Shown: positions 10,501-22,056, counted from the first letter of the stretch. The stretch is 64,000 nt of DNA from Erinaceus europaeus (GCF_950295315.1 NC_080171.1:111493593-111557592), one strand, 5' to 3'. The notes: generated by a model from the letters alone, not told the origin. A program made the numbers and translations.

Positions 10501-11720
10501 CCTGGTTATCGTCATCGTTAGGTATGAATTGCCACTGCACTCTTCTTACAAATGGTATTCTATAACTTTATTGGAACCCATTTCTTACTTATTTTTAACA
10601 TGTTCACAATTGTTCACTGATATTTTTATGACGATTGTTTTGAAATATTTGCCAGACATTTCTACCCCTGTCTGTTATCTTAGTGCTAGCATCTGTCAAT
10701 TGTCTTTCATCACACAACTCCGGATTTCTTTGATCCTTGATATGTTGCATTTTGATTGAAATCTGGACATTTCACAGAATGTTATAAATCCTGGATCTTA
10801 CTCAAACTTATTTTAGCTGGTTTTGTCTGACACTATTTACCAGTGAGAAGAAGATGGTTATTAGCACTTAGTCACCTACAGTTGAGAGTAGAAGCTCAGA
10901 TTATATAGTTGACCTCCCCTGACCCTCAAGAAATAGATGAAGGTAAGATTGCCCAAGGCTTTTGGTGCCAGGGGCCGGCCCAGGCCACAATTATTCAAGA
11001 TTCTCTGAAGGGAAGGGGAGTTGGCGATGAGAAATACTATTCTCTTTGTTTCAACTGTGTGTGTTGGTTAGCATATCTTTTTTGAAGCTCAGTCTAACAG
11101 CTTTTCTTCTTAATCCATTCTTGGATTAAGTAACACTTTTCTAATATCTAGCAAACTGTCTACCTAAAGAAATTTTCTGCTATAAAGTAAGCACATACCA
11201 TGAGGGCTCTCTTCTAGCTAACCTTTGAATATGTAAGTGTTCACTAACTTTTGCCTATATGAAGGTTTACTAACTTTTACTCATTAACCCTTACATTAGC
11301 CATTTAACTACACGACTTCTATATTCATCATAGATGCCTGTAAGTTAGGCAGGGGCTTGTGGGTGAGGGTAAGCAATAGGGCCTCTATATAATTAGGTGA
11401 AGAACACAGTCTGTCACTCATACTATAAACCATCCGTAATTTTGGCTATAGGTCTGAGTCTAGCTAATTGAGAAGCTGTAGTGGTGACAAGTAGCTCTTT
11501 TTCTGAAAGCCTTTCAATGGGTACAGCGGCTTCTGCTAGGCCATTTTGGTCTTATCACACTCACTGCCATAATTGCTGTCACTATGTACTTTCCCTGGGA
11601 TCTCTTTCTATTGTCCCCCGGGTATATTTGTGTATTTTCAGTATAGCTAATAAGTCCTCAAAATATCAATGTAATTAAAAACAAATAACTTTGGTTTAGT
11701 CTAGAACTTCCTGCTCTGCA
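10501..11720. other. No feature recognised
   Basis: 1.2 kb of non-repetitive-looking sequence. No convincing frame; segments such as GGCCATTTTGGTC near 11540 hint at an old L1 5' end or LTR but I cannot support either. Confidence 0.45.
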
Positions 11721-11724
11721 GGAG

Positions 11725-11900
11725 GTTCCAACCTGTTTGGACTTTGTCTGGCAACAGACGTGATGTCACCTTCACCATTACACAAAAAGGATGAATAGTT
11801 TCAGTTTGGTACTGGCATGTTCAGACTTTGTCTGATAGCAGCCGTGATGTCGCCTCCACCATTTTGGAGTGAATTTGGACATGTTGACATTTAAGTTGCA
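11725..11900. repeat. Imperfect ~84-bp direct repeat
   Basis: GACTTTGTCTG at 11740-11750 recurs at 11824-11834, and the following CAGACGTGATGTCACCTTCACCATT parallels CAGCCGTGATGTCGCCTCCACCATT with the same 84-base offset. The unit matches none of the other families here. Confidence 0.8.
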
Positions 11901-12044
11901 GATTTCTGGCCTGCAGAACTCCAGATGTCCTAAATTCTACTCTGAAAACTTTTTAATGTAGTCACAGGGAATAAATGCAGTTGACTCTGTAGAAAATCAA
12001 ATGAAAATTGCACAAAATCTACTTAGTTTAGCATTATATAATTT

Positions 12045-12665
12045 ATAAATCAGTAATTTCTATATAAATTAACAACAAACAAAAATTAAATGAAACATTT
12101 AAGGACTAAATTGACAAAAGAAATAAGAGACCTATACAGTGAAAATTGTAAAGCACTGAAGTAATAATTTGAGATCTAAATAAGAGGAAAATTAGACAGT
12201 GTTCATGGATTGGAAAGCTAAATTTTGTTAAGACATCAACTGAGATTCAATCCCAAAAAATGACTGACAGGTCTTTGTTTCAACCAGAAGCAGTAATTCT
12301 AAATTTTATATGAACAAGTAAGAAGGTCAAATGGTTTTTGAAGGGATGAATAGAGCTGGGGAAAAATAGTTATTTAATTAAAATATCTTTAAAACTGTAA
12401 CAATTCAAATTAATCAATGGAACAGAGTGGAGTGACCCAAAAGAAACCTACACATTTGTAGGTAGTTTTGTAGGGAAACAGTAGTCATTTCAACAAATAA
12501 TTATTTAACTATTCAATAACCATTAAAAGACAAAACAAAACAAAAAACTTGGTTTCATGACATTATGTATTTGTAAAAACTAAACAAAAGAGATCATAAT
12601 CTTAGACAGAATTATAAATTATCTAAGGAAAAACAAATTTTAAAATCTTTGTAATTTTCTTTAGA
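12045..12665 (+). mobile_element. Ancient L1 ORF2 fragment
   Basis: The order of degraded motifs follows L1 ORF2 past the reverse transcriptase core: AAGAAATAAGAGACCTATACAG, GTTCATGGATTGGAAAGC, AAAATATCTTTAAAACTG, ATCAATGGAACAGAGTGGAG and TTTCAACAAATAATTATT. No frame is open for any length, and it is older than the L1s with recognisable 3' UTRs here. Confidence 0.65.
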
Positions 12666-12729
12666 CAATATTATCTCGGTTATGATACTCACCCCTCCCC
12701 CACCCCCATCCCTCTCCATTAAATCCACT

Positions 12730-12875
12730 ATTATGACCTAGAGGCCATTTTTTTTATTATAGGATATGACAGAGGGAAATTGAGAAAGGAGGGGAATATA
12801 GAGAGGGAGAGAGAAAGACAGACACCTGTGGAAGAACTGTTTCATGCCTTGTAAAGCAACCCCCTTGTAGGTGGT
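12730..12875 (-). mobile_element. SINE-A fragment, head missing
   Basis: It has AGAGGCCATTTTTTTTATTA, GACAGAGGGAAATTGAG, a GA-rich body and CCCCCTTGTAGGTGG, then stops before the head. Confidence 0.7.
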
Positions 12876-12879
12876 ACTG

Positions 12880-13125
12880 ACCTCCTCCCCAACTCCTTCC
12901 TCATCCTCCTCCCCCTAGCTTATCTTTCAACTTTCCTTTGATAGAACAAAGAGAAATTGAGAAAATTTGAGTGGACAGAGAGAGAAAATGATGCCTCCAT
13001 CACTGTCTCACTAATCATGAAGCTTCTCTTCACCCCCCCCCCAAATGTGGACACCAGGAGCTTTAACCTAGTCCTTTTTCATGCTTACCTGTGTATCCAG
13101 CCAGGTGTGCCACTCTCCCATCCAA
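12880..13125 (-). mobile_element. SINE-A2, degraded
   Basis: It follows the previous fragment tail to head. It shows TAGAACAAAGAGAAATTGAG, a GA-rich body, CACTAATCATGAAGCTTC and the head end CCAGGTGTGCCACTCTCCCA. Confidence 0.7.
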
Positions 13126-13149
13126 GTTATCTAAAAAATTCGAGTTTAA

Positions 13150-13305
13150 AAACATGCCAGTGATCCACGAGATGACACAGTGGTAAAGCTTTAGGCTTGG
13201 AAGCTTGCCAACACGAGGTCCTGAGTTCTATCTTTGACACAACATATTCCAGAGTGCTGCTCTAGTTCTTTCTCTGTAGCTAGTGAAATAAATAAATCTT
13301 TAAAA
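13150..13305 (+). mobile_element. SINE-C
   Basis: A tRNA-like head (GAGATGACACAGTGGTAAAGC, then GAGGTCCTGAGTTCTATC as a degraded box B) is followed by CCAGAGTGCTGCTCTAGTTC, TCTTTCTCTG and an AAATAAATAAATC tail. The same element occurs reversed at 23190-23330. Confidence 0.75.
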
Positions 13306-13850
13306 TAAAACAAGTTAAACAAAATGGCAATTTGCTTCCCTGGAGTAGTTTAAATAACCCAGTCCAAGGTAGTCTATTACTAAAAACAAACTCATATGAA
13401 GAAATGTGTTGTTACTGATCTGATACATTCCCCGAGGTGTTGACTTTGTTAAATAGACACTAAAAACACTCATAGGTATATTCCTAACAGAATTATAAGC
13501 ATAATAGCATTTGCTACTTAGTGATAGTGGCTTAGACTCAGATCTAATTCAGCTTCCTAATGAATCTCAAAATGGAGAAGGATACAAGGGAAATCAACCC
13601 AGAGAAATGTGGATGGTATCAGAAAGCTGTACAATTTAATAAAATTTTTCTTTTAATTCTGAAAAAAAAATAGCAGAAGAGACCTTTTCCGTCTATCAAA
13701 AGGGATGGTCATAAAACTACATAAAATCTGTAAATCAATGTTGAGACGATTTGTTTTCAGTAAGGAAAAATCAGATGAAAGGCCACAGTAGTTCTTCCCA
13801 GTGAAAGATCTGCCTAGTGAAGTGTTAATATTAGTGACTATCTTTCTTCT
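13306..13850. other. No feature recognised
   Basis: AT-rich sequence with no named repeat or plausible gene. Confidence 0.5.
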
Positions 13851-14045
13851 TTTCTTAATATTGTATTTATTTGTTTATTTTAGATAGAGACTAAGAGAAA
13901 TTGAGAGGGAATAGAGAAATAGAGCATGAGAGAGAGAGAGACACTTGCAGTGAAGCTTCCTCCCAGCAGGTCGTGATCAGGATCTTGAACACTGTCCTCA
14001 TGCACTGTATTGTGTTCATGCCACCAGCTGTACCATCACCTCTTC
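13851..14045 (-). mobile_element. SINE-A2, internally deleted
   Basis: It has a T-rich tail, GATAGAGACTAAGAGAAATTG, a GA-rich body and GACACTTGCAGTGAAGCTTCC, where part of the usual CCTGCTTCACCAC stretch is missing. The head is degraded. Confidence 0.7.
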
Positions 14046-14304
14046 TTTGATCTATAATTTTTTTCTTGAAAAGACATTTGTCTATCTAAAGCAATAAAAT
14101 GATGCTGGGTAGTCAGTTTTAGGATTTCTAAATAAATAAATAAAACATATAGCATCAATAGTGCAAAAAATAGGAGTGAAATGGATGATATTTCTGAAAT
14201 TTTCTTATGATTTTAGTAATACATATATTGTCCCTCCGTTGTCTCATTACACTGAGGAAAGTACAATTTATCCCCTGTATAAATCCAAGTAAACACCAAG
14301 TACT

Positions 14305-14500
14305 AGGGGGTTGGGGGATGGCATACCCCATAGTGTACAGGTCACCATGCACAAGGACCGTGGTCCCAATGTAGGGAGGAAGCTTTATAAATGGTGAAAA
14401 CAGTGCTGTAGTTTCTTTTTCCCTCTCTTTCTCCCTCTCTATCTTCCCTTTCCCATTTCAACTTCTCTTTCTCTAAAAAAAAAAACAAAAAACACAGGCA
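14305..14500 (+). mobile_element. SINE-A2, old
   Basis: It reads GGGGGTTGGGGGATGGCA, CACCATGCACAAGGACCG, GGTGAAAACAGTGCTG and a CT-rich body, ending in an A run at 14476-14486. Box B is eroded. Confidence 0.65.
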
Positions 14501-15163
14501 TTTATCACTTACCATTTATAAGCTTAATTGCCAGACACAAAGCTACAGTCTTTTATTGTTTGCTGAGAAAAAAATCCTACAGAAATGACTTTCAATTCAT
14601 GACCCAGAGATTCCTGGTAATCCTTAGAAAAAAATTATAAATCTTGGTAAATAGTTTCTGTAGCTTATGGAACACTAACACATATTCATTTCTTTGTTAA
14701 GAAGTAATGATAGTCTAATTAATGAAGCAAGCTCATAGTTTTTGTCACTAATTTTTTTTATTCCTTTGAGAATGGACTCCTTATATCAAAATGCTTGGGA
14801 ATCACATTGTTCTAGATGATTACCAGCTGTCATCATTACTGAATGCCAATACAACAGACTGTTTCCAGGCAAGAGTGAATTCAGATATTTTTAAAGTCAA
14901 ATAAATTATTTTTTTTTGGCATTAACATCTTACAAATTCTTAAACTTAAAAAAATATCAAAGCAATTTTCTTATTGGCAGAAATCCAATTATCTGGGCAG
15001 GAAATACCAAGATCATTTTGAGTTCTTGATATAATTGCCAAATTATCCTCTGGTCAATTTGTTTAGGGTCTATTCCTCTCTGATCACCATTCATTATTCT
15101 TCATAGTATTTTATTAAGTTTTTAGAATATATATTTGATATTTATTTAAAAAAACAGTTCATT

Positions 15164-15165
<2 letters not shown>
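14501..15165. other. No feature recognised
   Basis: AT-rich sequence with no identifiable element. Confidence 0.5.

Positions 15166-15167
<2 letters not shown>

Positions 15168-15246
<79 letters not shown>
15168..15246. repeat. Compound microsatellite (CA)n(TA)n
   Basis: A perfect CA run switches to a perfect TA run at about 15213. Both are alternating purine-pyrimidine, so the tract is prone to length variation and non-B structure. Confidence 0.97.
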
Positions 15247-15249
<3 letters not shown>

Positions 15250-15306
15250 GTCATCATTTCTCCTTTGGTTAATTCTGCTTCTAAAGACCCCTTCTGTTTC
15301 TATCCG

Positions 15307-15610
15307 TGTTGGTCATCACATCAGGTTCCCATGCATTGCCTGATGCTGTGATCTATTTACATAATCACTGTCTTACCTGAGACCTGCCCTGCCTGCAGGG
15401 TATTAGTTTAATCCCCACTGCTTAGACGGAAGCTTTCTATGTTCTGTTCATGCTCCGCCCCCTCTCCTAGTCATTTCCTTTTCCCTTGCCACTTCCGGTG
15501 AAGAGATACATAAAAGGTGATGTATCTGATCAATAAACGAGGGCATATTGTGTTCCCACTAAGCCACAAATTCCTGGTCTCCTCTCTCTCCAGCAATGCT
15601 AACCTGAAAA
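15307..15610 (+). mobile_element. LTR, family 1, 3' end eroded
   Basis: It starts TGTTGGTCATCACATCAGG and runs parallel to the complete solo LTR at 31296-31653: CCCTGCCTGCAGGGTATTAG, GCCCCCTCTCCTAGTCATTTCC, a TATA-like ACATAAAA at 15508 and an AATAAA at 15532-15537. After TTCCTGGTCTCC it diverges, so the U5 end and the right target duplication are not identifiable. No retroviral gene lies beside it. Confidence 0.75.
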
Positions 15611-15639
15611 TATATATTACCTTATTGGGATGTTAACAG

Positions 15640-16010
15640 TTGACATTACAGTTGTTGACATATGGGTACAATTTCTCATCTCCCCATGATTGGTGTCTAT
15701 AGAACACTTATCCCAACTTAAGGCCCTTACCATTATCACATACCAGAACTCCAGTGCCATCTATACCTCTCTCTTGCCTTCCTCCCCTACAATCTTTTAT
15801 TCTGCTGCAACATACCATATCCAGTCCAAGTTTAATATTGTGTTTTCCCTTTCTCTTCTTGTTTCTTAATTTCCATGTATAAGTGAGAACATCCAGTATC
15901 CCTGCTTCTTTTTGTCTTGTCTCACTTAGCAGGATCCCTTTAAGTTCCATCCAAGATTTAAACAATGAAGATAACAACATCACTTTTATTTTATTATTGT
16001 TTTAGTATTT
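15640..16010 (-). mobile_element. Old L1 antisense: ORF2 end and start of 3' UTR
   Basis: On the minus strand it encodes the weak remains of the conserved end of ORF2: the plus-strand marks are TTTTGTCTTGTCTCACTTAGC and TTAAGTTCCATCCAAGAT, the region just before the ORF2 stop. The left part matches an older L1 3' UTR. Multiple frame breaks. Confidence 0.65.
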
Positions 16011-17283
16011 GGTTGTTTATGAGATCACAGGCTAAGACAGACTTCAGATCCCTCTCTTTTTATTTTATTTTTATTAGTTATTTAATATTTATTTACAAAA
16101 TTATAAGATAATAGGGGTATAATTCCATACTGTTCACACTACCAGCGTTCTGCGTCCCCGTCTCCTTCACTGGAAACTGTAGTTCTCCCAAGGTCACTGA
16201 TATGTGTTGATTCTGTATCTATCTGTCATCTATCTATCTATCTATCTATCTATCATTTATCTATATCTACATATATTTCCCTGTTTTTTAAACAGTTCTG
16301 CTTTCACTTCCTTTCTAGTTAATTTATACACCTATTACTACTTGCAAGTATCTTTCCTTTTTTCCTCTTTTCTCCCAAATAAGTTAAACAATGCCTGGCT
16401 TCCTCTGGTGTTTTTGAGATTCAGTTTCCTTTCATTAATAGTATAAAACCTGGTGACAAACATTTTGAGTCCTGGTCTAATGGGAATAGGACCTCTCTGG
16501 TTTACTTCCCCTATCACTTACTTCTCTGGGACAATGGACCAAAATTCTTTTTGGGGTACAGAAGGTGGGAGTTGTGGCTTCTGTAATTGTTCTCCACAGG
16601 ACATTGGTGTTGGCAGGTTGATCCAGACACCAGCCTATTTCTATCTTTCCCTAGTGGGGTAGGGCTCTGGTGAGGCGAGGTTCCAGGAAGCATTGGTGAG
16701 GTCATACACATAAGGAAGTTAGGATGGAAACATAGTAGCATCTACAAATTGGTGGCTGAAATGCAGTTATATGGAAAGCAGGACAAGATATTTAATGAAC
16801 AGGAACCATAAAGTAGGAATATAGCAGATGAAAAGAGGGAATTTAGAAAGAAGCTAGGAAGGAATGTTCCTAGGAACCCATGTCTTAAACATCTTTGCTT
16901 GAGCTTAGTAGCTAACATGAGGTAGACTAGAAATATTATCTGGGAAGATGATATCAGAGTTAAAAGTAGAACTAGGAAGCAGGATTAGGGCAGAGAGTTG
17001 CTTGCAAACTTGAAATTATATAAATGCAATTAACTGTTTACCACAACAATCTAATCCAGGACACATATATATTCATATTTAGCACTGGAGCCTGTACAAC
17101 TTCCTAGTCCCTGTCAGACTGAGCTCACAATCCATAGTCATAGTTGGGAATATTCTAGGCTGCACTCACTTCAGAAACAGTCTTCTTCAAGTGGCAGAGT
17201 AGGATGACCCAGCTTTCCTTTGGAGAATGTGTCACTCCCAACTATTACTAGTTCATAGTGAGGTTATAGTCCTGCAAAAAGTT

Positions 17284-17555
17284 ACAAAAGGTCTTTATAT
17301 ATATATATATACTCACCTGCTTTTAAAAAATTTTTTTAAAAATCTTTACTGATTTTGAATAGAAACATAGAGAAATTGTGAGGGAAGGGGGAATAGTGCA
17401 GAAGAAAGACAGAGACACCTGCACCCCTGCTTCACCACTTGTGAAGCTTTCCCCCTGCAGGTGGGGACCAGGGACTTGAACCCGGATCCTTGCGCACTGT
17501 AATGTGTGTGCTTAACCAGGTGCGCCACCACCTGGCTCCCACAAAAGGTCTTATA
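17284..17555 (-). mobile_element. SINE-A2 with target-site duplication
   Basis: ACAAAAGGTCTTTATA at 17284 and ACAAAAGGTCTTATA at 17541 flank the element. It has a well preserved box B complement (GACTTGAACCCGGATCC) and the head end GTGCGCCACCACCTGGC. It sits inside the antisense L1, so it is younger than that L1. Confidence 0.88.
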
Positions 17556-18094
17556 ATGATGTTCCCAAAGGATGTGATCATTGGTCATAGAGAGAGGTAT
17601 ATATTAGAGGTCTAGGCCCATAGTATCTTTGAGGGAATCCAAGGATGCCCCATCTGGGACCCCAATGATGGAGTGGCCTGATAGCGACCAAACTGGCCAT
17701 CATAAGTGAGCCAGTATCTTGCCCTTATTCAGATTTTTGTAGTTCCTTCTTTATGACAATATTATATTTTCTCCCAGTTGTTAAATCATTGAGTGTCATT
17801 TATTGTATCCAAACCAGTATTAGGTTTATGGGATCTAGCCTGAAGTTATGGAGGAAACAGACCTAGAATTTCAGTGGAGTCGTAGTTGGCGTCAAGTTTT
17901 TCTGCATTAACTGGTTTTGATGATTCTAATAAAGGTTGTCATAGGGACATTAATTGTCCTTTACTTGATCTATAGTTTTGGGCAGTATATCTCTTGGCCA
18001 ATTGTATAGTGTTTTTTCTAAAGCTTATTGAGGGATAACAATAATGATGATACTCTATCAGAAGAAATTTAAAAAGATGGAAGACTATATCTTC

Positions 18095-18310
18095 CTTTCT
18101 TTTTTTCTAATATTTTATTTTTACTTATTTATTGTTAGATAGAGACAAAGAGAAATTGAGAAGGGAATGGGAGATAGAGGGAAAGAGACAGAGAGACACC
18201 TGCAGCCCTACTTCACCACTTATAAAACTTTCCCCCTGAAGATGGGGACCAGGGTGGTGAACCTTGGTCCTTATGCACTGTAATGTGAGCACTTAATCAG
18301 ATAAGGCCAT
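18095..18310 (-). mobile_element. SINE-A2
   Basis: It shows the T-rich tail, TTAGATAGAGACAAAGAGAAA, a GA-rich body, CACCTGCAGCCCTACTTCACC, CCCCCTGAAGATGGGGACC and an eroded head. It is inserted in the antisense L1. Confidence 0.85.
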
Positions 18311-18429
18311 TTCCTTTGCTTTTATATAGTTAACTGAGTAGATAAAGTGATTGAGGTAAGTGGAGTAAGGGTTAGGAGTGGAGGGTGTCTAGGCCTAGGT
18401 AATAAATATTTGATTAGAGTATTTATGGT

Positions 18430-18650
18430 GTTGGGGCTGCATGTTGGTGCACCTTGTTGAGTGCAGGTGTTACAGTGAGCAAGGACTCAGGAGGAGAGCT
18501 CTGCAGGTAGTGAAGTGATGCTGCAGGTATCTCTCTATTCTCTCTCCCCTCCCTTTCAATTTCTAGTTGTCTCTATACATATATGATACATACATAATAT
18601 TAACTAAAAAAATTTTAATTTAGTATATTTTTTTAAAAAAAGGAAATGTA
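18430..18650 (+). mobile_element. SINE-A2, box B altered
   Basis: The head GTTGGTGCACCTTGTTGAGTG and GTGTTACAGTGAGCAAGGAC are clear. Where box B should be the sequence reads CAGGAGGAGAGCTCTGC, so the internal promoter is lost. A CT-rich body and an irregular A/T tail follow. Confidence 0.8.
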
Positions 18651-19334
18651 TGGTGTCTTCTTTAGGCCATTCTACTAGATTGCCAAGCTTATTAGGTCTA
18701 AGTCTAACCATTAAGCACTTTTCCTTTGAGGTATATCATTACCCCTTGCTTATGAATACCTGTATGCATGTACCTAATACCCACCCTAGTCCCTAGCCTG
18801 TATCTAGTATCTGTAACTGTGTTAGAAAATATGCTGTCTGTAATAGAACTAGGTAGTCCCATGTGTTAGGAAAGATCTCACCAGATTAGAGCAGTTGGGA
18901 GGTTGAAATCTCAGGCTTGACATCTCTGGAGAGATTCTTCAATAACAAGTCAGTTAGCAACATGGTGGCATGGTGCACTGGTAGTGTTGATTTAGTTGAG
19001 GGAAATTCATTTTGTATTTTCCCTTTCTGTCCTTGTTTCTTAACTTTCATGTATAAATGAGATCATCCGGTATATGTCTTTCTTTGTGTCTTGTTTCACT
19101 TAACAGTATTCCTTTAAGTTCCATCTAAAAGTTAGACAACAGATAACTTGTCACTTTTAATAACTGAGTATGATTCTATTATGTATGTATATGCCACAAT
19201 ATATTTTTTATATAAACTAGTCAATTGTCTTCTTGAGCTTTTGTTCAATTTCTGAACAGTGAGTTTATGCTGTCCTTCAACATATCATCAAAACAGGAGT
19301 TCCCAAGCAGCTGTCACCTGACAGAGTATAATTA

Positions 19335-19640
19335 CTATTAAAACTTATTTATTAATTGATTTGTATTTTTACTGCCATCAGGGTTATTATTGGAACTCAG
19401 CCTACATGATGAATCCACTGCTCCTGGTGACCATTTTTTCCTTTTGTATTTCTGTTTTTTTGGTAGGACAGAGAGAAATTGAGGGGATGGGAGAGAGAGA
19501 GAGAAGACAGAGAGAAACCAGCATTCCTGCTTTACTGCATGTGAAGATTCCCCTCTCACTTGTAGGTGGAGACTGGGAGTTGAACCCAGGTCCTTGCACA
19601 TGGTAACATGTGCACACAATTGGGTATTCTATCACCAATC
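19335..19640 (-). mobile_element. SINE-A2-type head with long-form 3' module
   Basis: It has the 3' module (GGGTTATTATTGGAACTCAG to CTCCTGGTGACC), AGGACAGAGAGAAATTGAGG, the body and the box B complement GAGTTGAACCCAGG. The head is of A2 type (ATGGTAACATGTGC complement), showing that the long module is also joined to A2-like bodies. Confidence 0.8.
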
Positions 19641-19649
19641 ACAATTTTT

Positions 19650-19988
19650 CTTTTCTCCAAGGTTATCACTAGGGCTCATTGTCTGCATTATGAATCCACT
19701 GCTCCTGGAGGCTATTTTTTCTTTTTTGTTGCCCTGGTTGTTTTATCATTGTTGTGGGTATTATTATTGTTGTTATTAATGTGCTTGTTGTTAGATAGGA
19801 CAGAGAGAAATGGAAAGAGGAGAGGAAGACAGAGAGGAGGAGAGAAAGACACCTGCAGACCTGCTTCACCGCTTGTAATGTGACCCACCTGCAGGTGGGG
19901 AGCTGGGGGCTCAAACCGGGATCCTTATGCCAGTTGGTGTGCTTTGTGCCATGTGCGCTTAACCCACTGTGCTACCGCCTGGCCCCCG
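19650..19988 (-). mobile_element. SINE-A1, long form
   Basis: It has the module (AAGGTTATCACTAGGGCTC to CTCCTGGAGGC), the (TTG/TTA)n stretch, GATAGGACAGAGAGAAATGG, the box B complement GGGCTCAAACCGGG and the head end CTTAACCCACTGTGCTACC. It directly abuts the previous SINE in the same orientation. Confidence 0.88.
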
Positions 19989-19994
19989 CACAAA

Positions 19995-20115
19995 ACTATT
20001 TTTTTTAAATTTAAATTTATTTTAAAAAGGAGACATTAACAAAACCATAGGATAGGAGGGGACAACTCCACACAATTCCCACCACCAGATCTCCGTATCC
20101 CATCCCCTCCATAAC
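19995..20115 (-). mobile_element. L1 extreme 3' end, antisense
   Basis: A reversed A-rich tail is followed by CAAAACCATAGGATAGGAGG, CACACAATTCCCACCACC and CTCCGTATCCCATCCCCTCC. Only the last ~110 bases of the 3' UTR remain. Confidence 0.8.
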
Positions 20116-20930
20116 AATTTTTTAAAGAAAGTTCTAAACATGTTATACTTTGAAAATCATGAAGTACTTGAGGATTGAGTACTGACTGTCTCCAAAGTGT
20201 TAAAATCAGACAGCTTCTGGCAGTCCATGGCTGATGGTATCACGGAGTTATCTGCTTGCCTCCATGTGAATTGTTCTAGCACTGAAGATTATTTTGTGGG
20301 CTGAGTCGAAATAAGAAAGTTCAACATCATCAGTGACTACCTCTAACAACTAAAATCTAAGACGTAAAGTCTTCTAATGCTCTCACTAAATTACCTATTA
20401 CAGTGACTACCTATACTCTTCTCATCTGAGGGCTGGGTTCCTTTTTGTGTCTCCAAACAGATTTTGAGAGAGAGAGAGAGAAAAAAGAAAAGAAAAAGAA
20501 ATCCAACATCAAGAGTGTCACTGTTAATTAGTGGCTCCTGAGTGCCGTTTCCTGCCTGAGGTGTTTGCTATACCATGCCAGGCCCTACAGGGACTAGCAG
20601 AAAATTCTTGTTTACCCAGCGTGGTTCTCATGCTGGTATTACTTGATGGCATTATGAAAAAGGACTCATCAACATCTCTCTGCAGGAGTGAAAGTCAATT
20701 ATATCTGTGGTGAGAACTTCACCTAAGCTAATCTTAGAGTGATGAATGCTCAGCTGAACATAAAATTTTTGCAGGGGGAAGAAAAGAAAAGAAAAAAAAA
20801 CTGTGAGTTGAATTATCAGGCAACTTATAAATTACAAGCAGTGCAAACACTTCCATTGAGTTATCTTTGTCAATCTATTTTTATTTGATGTCATCTCATA
20901 CTTTCTTATTATTTCTTTTCCCTCTCTAAA
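20116..20930. other. No feature recognised
   Basis: 815 bases with no named repeat. A 60-codon frame at 20531 has no recognisable domain. A (GA)n(A)n patch lies at 20467-20500. Confidence 0.5.
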
Positions 20931-21252
20931 ATATTGGGCTGTAGGAGTCAGGTAGTGCAGTGAGCTAAGCGCAGGTGGCGCAAAGCGCAAGGACTGGAGG
21001 AAGGATCCTGGTTGCAACCTCCTGCTCCCCACCTGCAGGTGGGTTGCATTACAAGCGGTGAAGCAGATCTGCAGGTGTTTTATTGTTGTTTCTTTCCCCT
21101 CTCTGTCTTCCCCTCCTCTCTCAGTTTCTCTCTGTCCTATCTAACAACAACATCAGTAACAACAACAATAACCACAGCAGCAACAACAACAACAACAACA
21201 ACAAGGCCAACAAAAGGGAAAATAAATAAATATAAAAAAGCATATTGGGCTG
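20931..21252 (+). mobile_element. SINE-A1, short form, with target-site duplication
   Basis: ATATTGGGCTG at 20931-20941 and 21242-21252 is a perfect 11-base duplication. The head is well preserved (AAGCGCAGGTGGCGCAAAGC) but box B is altered (GGTTGCAACCTCC). The CAA stretch has expanded. Confidence 0.93.
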
Positions 21253-21771
21253 CTTCTCGTGAGAAAACCAACTTTCTGAGGAAATTGGTATGACTGTCTT
21301 TACGGACATGGGAGATAGTTCTTGAAATTTCTTCTCAGAGTGTATGTAGACTCTAACATAATGCTAATGTGCCCAATAAAGCCACAGTTTTCATGGATTT
21401 ATTAATTTTTTCCATACCATGTTTTCTTCTCCTGGTAATAGAATTCACATCCAGAGGCAGGCATACAAGCTACTTGATGAAATCCACTGTGAGCTTACTG
21501 GGGGTCTTTACAGCAGCATTGGGATGAGAGGGAACTTTTTCATTATAATTATATTAAATTTTGCCAATTATGTCCCAATAAAGCTGTGGAAAAAGAAATG
21601 TGTACAGATGCCTACATGGGTATGTGTGTTCCACATATCCATACAGATGTACATGCGCATATATAGAACTTGAAACAACAAAAAAGGAAAAGGAATAATT
21701 TGTCTTAATGTATAACCGAGGTGATAAAGAAAACAGTCGAAGAAAATTAGAGAAGTAATATTTACATCTAC
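21253..21771. other. No feature recognised
   Basis: 520 bases of AT-rich sequence with no named element. Confidence 0.5.
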
Positions 21772-22056
21772 TTTGCTTTATTTTTTTACTTTTTAATATT
21801 TATTTATTTATTCCCTTTTGTTGCCCTTGTTGTTTTATTGTTGTAGTTATTATTGATGTCGTCGTTGTTGGATAGGACAGAGAGAAATGGAGAGAGGAGG
21901 GGAAGACAGAGAGGAGGAGAGAAAGATAGACACCTGCAGACCTGCTTCAACGCCTGTGAAGCGACTCCCCTGTAGGATCTATCTGCCGGTCCTTGCTTTG
22001 CGCCACCTGCGCTTAACCCTCTGTGCTACTGCCCGATTCCCTTTTGCTTTATTTTT
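21772..22056 (-). mobile_element. SINE-A1, short form, box B deleted, with target-site duplication
   Basis: TTTGCTTTATTTTT at 21772-21785 and 22043-22056 is a perfect 14-base duplication. The body is close to other A1 copies. Right after GCGACTCCCCTGTAGG the sequence jumps to ATCTATCTGCCGGTCCTTGC, removing the segment that contains box B. Confidence 0.93.

Larger units (their letters stand above)
16065..19290 (-). mobile_element. Long antisense L1 (3' UTR plus ORF2 end), interrupted by three SINEs
   Basis: The left edge is the reversed A-rich tail followed by 3' UTR landmarks (GGGGTATAATTCCATACTG; CAGAAGGTGGGAGTTGTGGC at about 16558; CTAGTGGGGTAGGGCTCTGG). Bases 16740-17260 parallel the antisense L1 at 43310-43800. 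At 19000-19200 the sequence reaches the ORF2 C-terminal region (GTTTCACTTAACAG, CCTTTAAGTTCCATC, TAACTGAGTATGATTC). SINEs at 17300-17540, 18095-18310 and 18430-18650 interrupt it. If this is one insertion, the 3' UTR without SINEs is about 2.3 kb, unusually long; two adjacent L1s are an alternative. A (TATC)n run sits at about 16222-16255. Confidence 0.65.
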
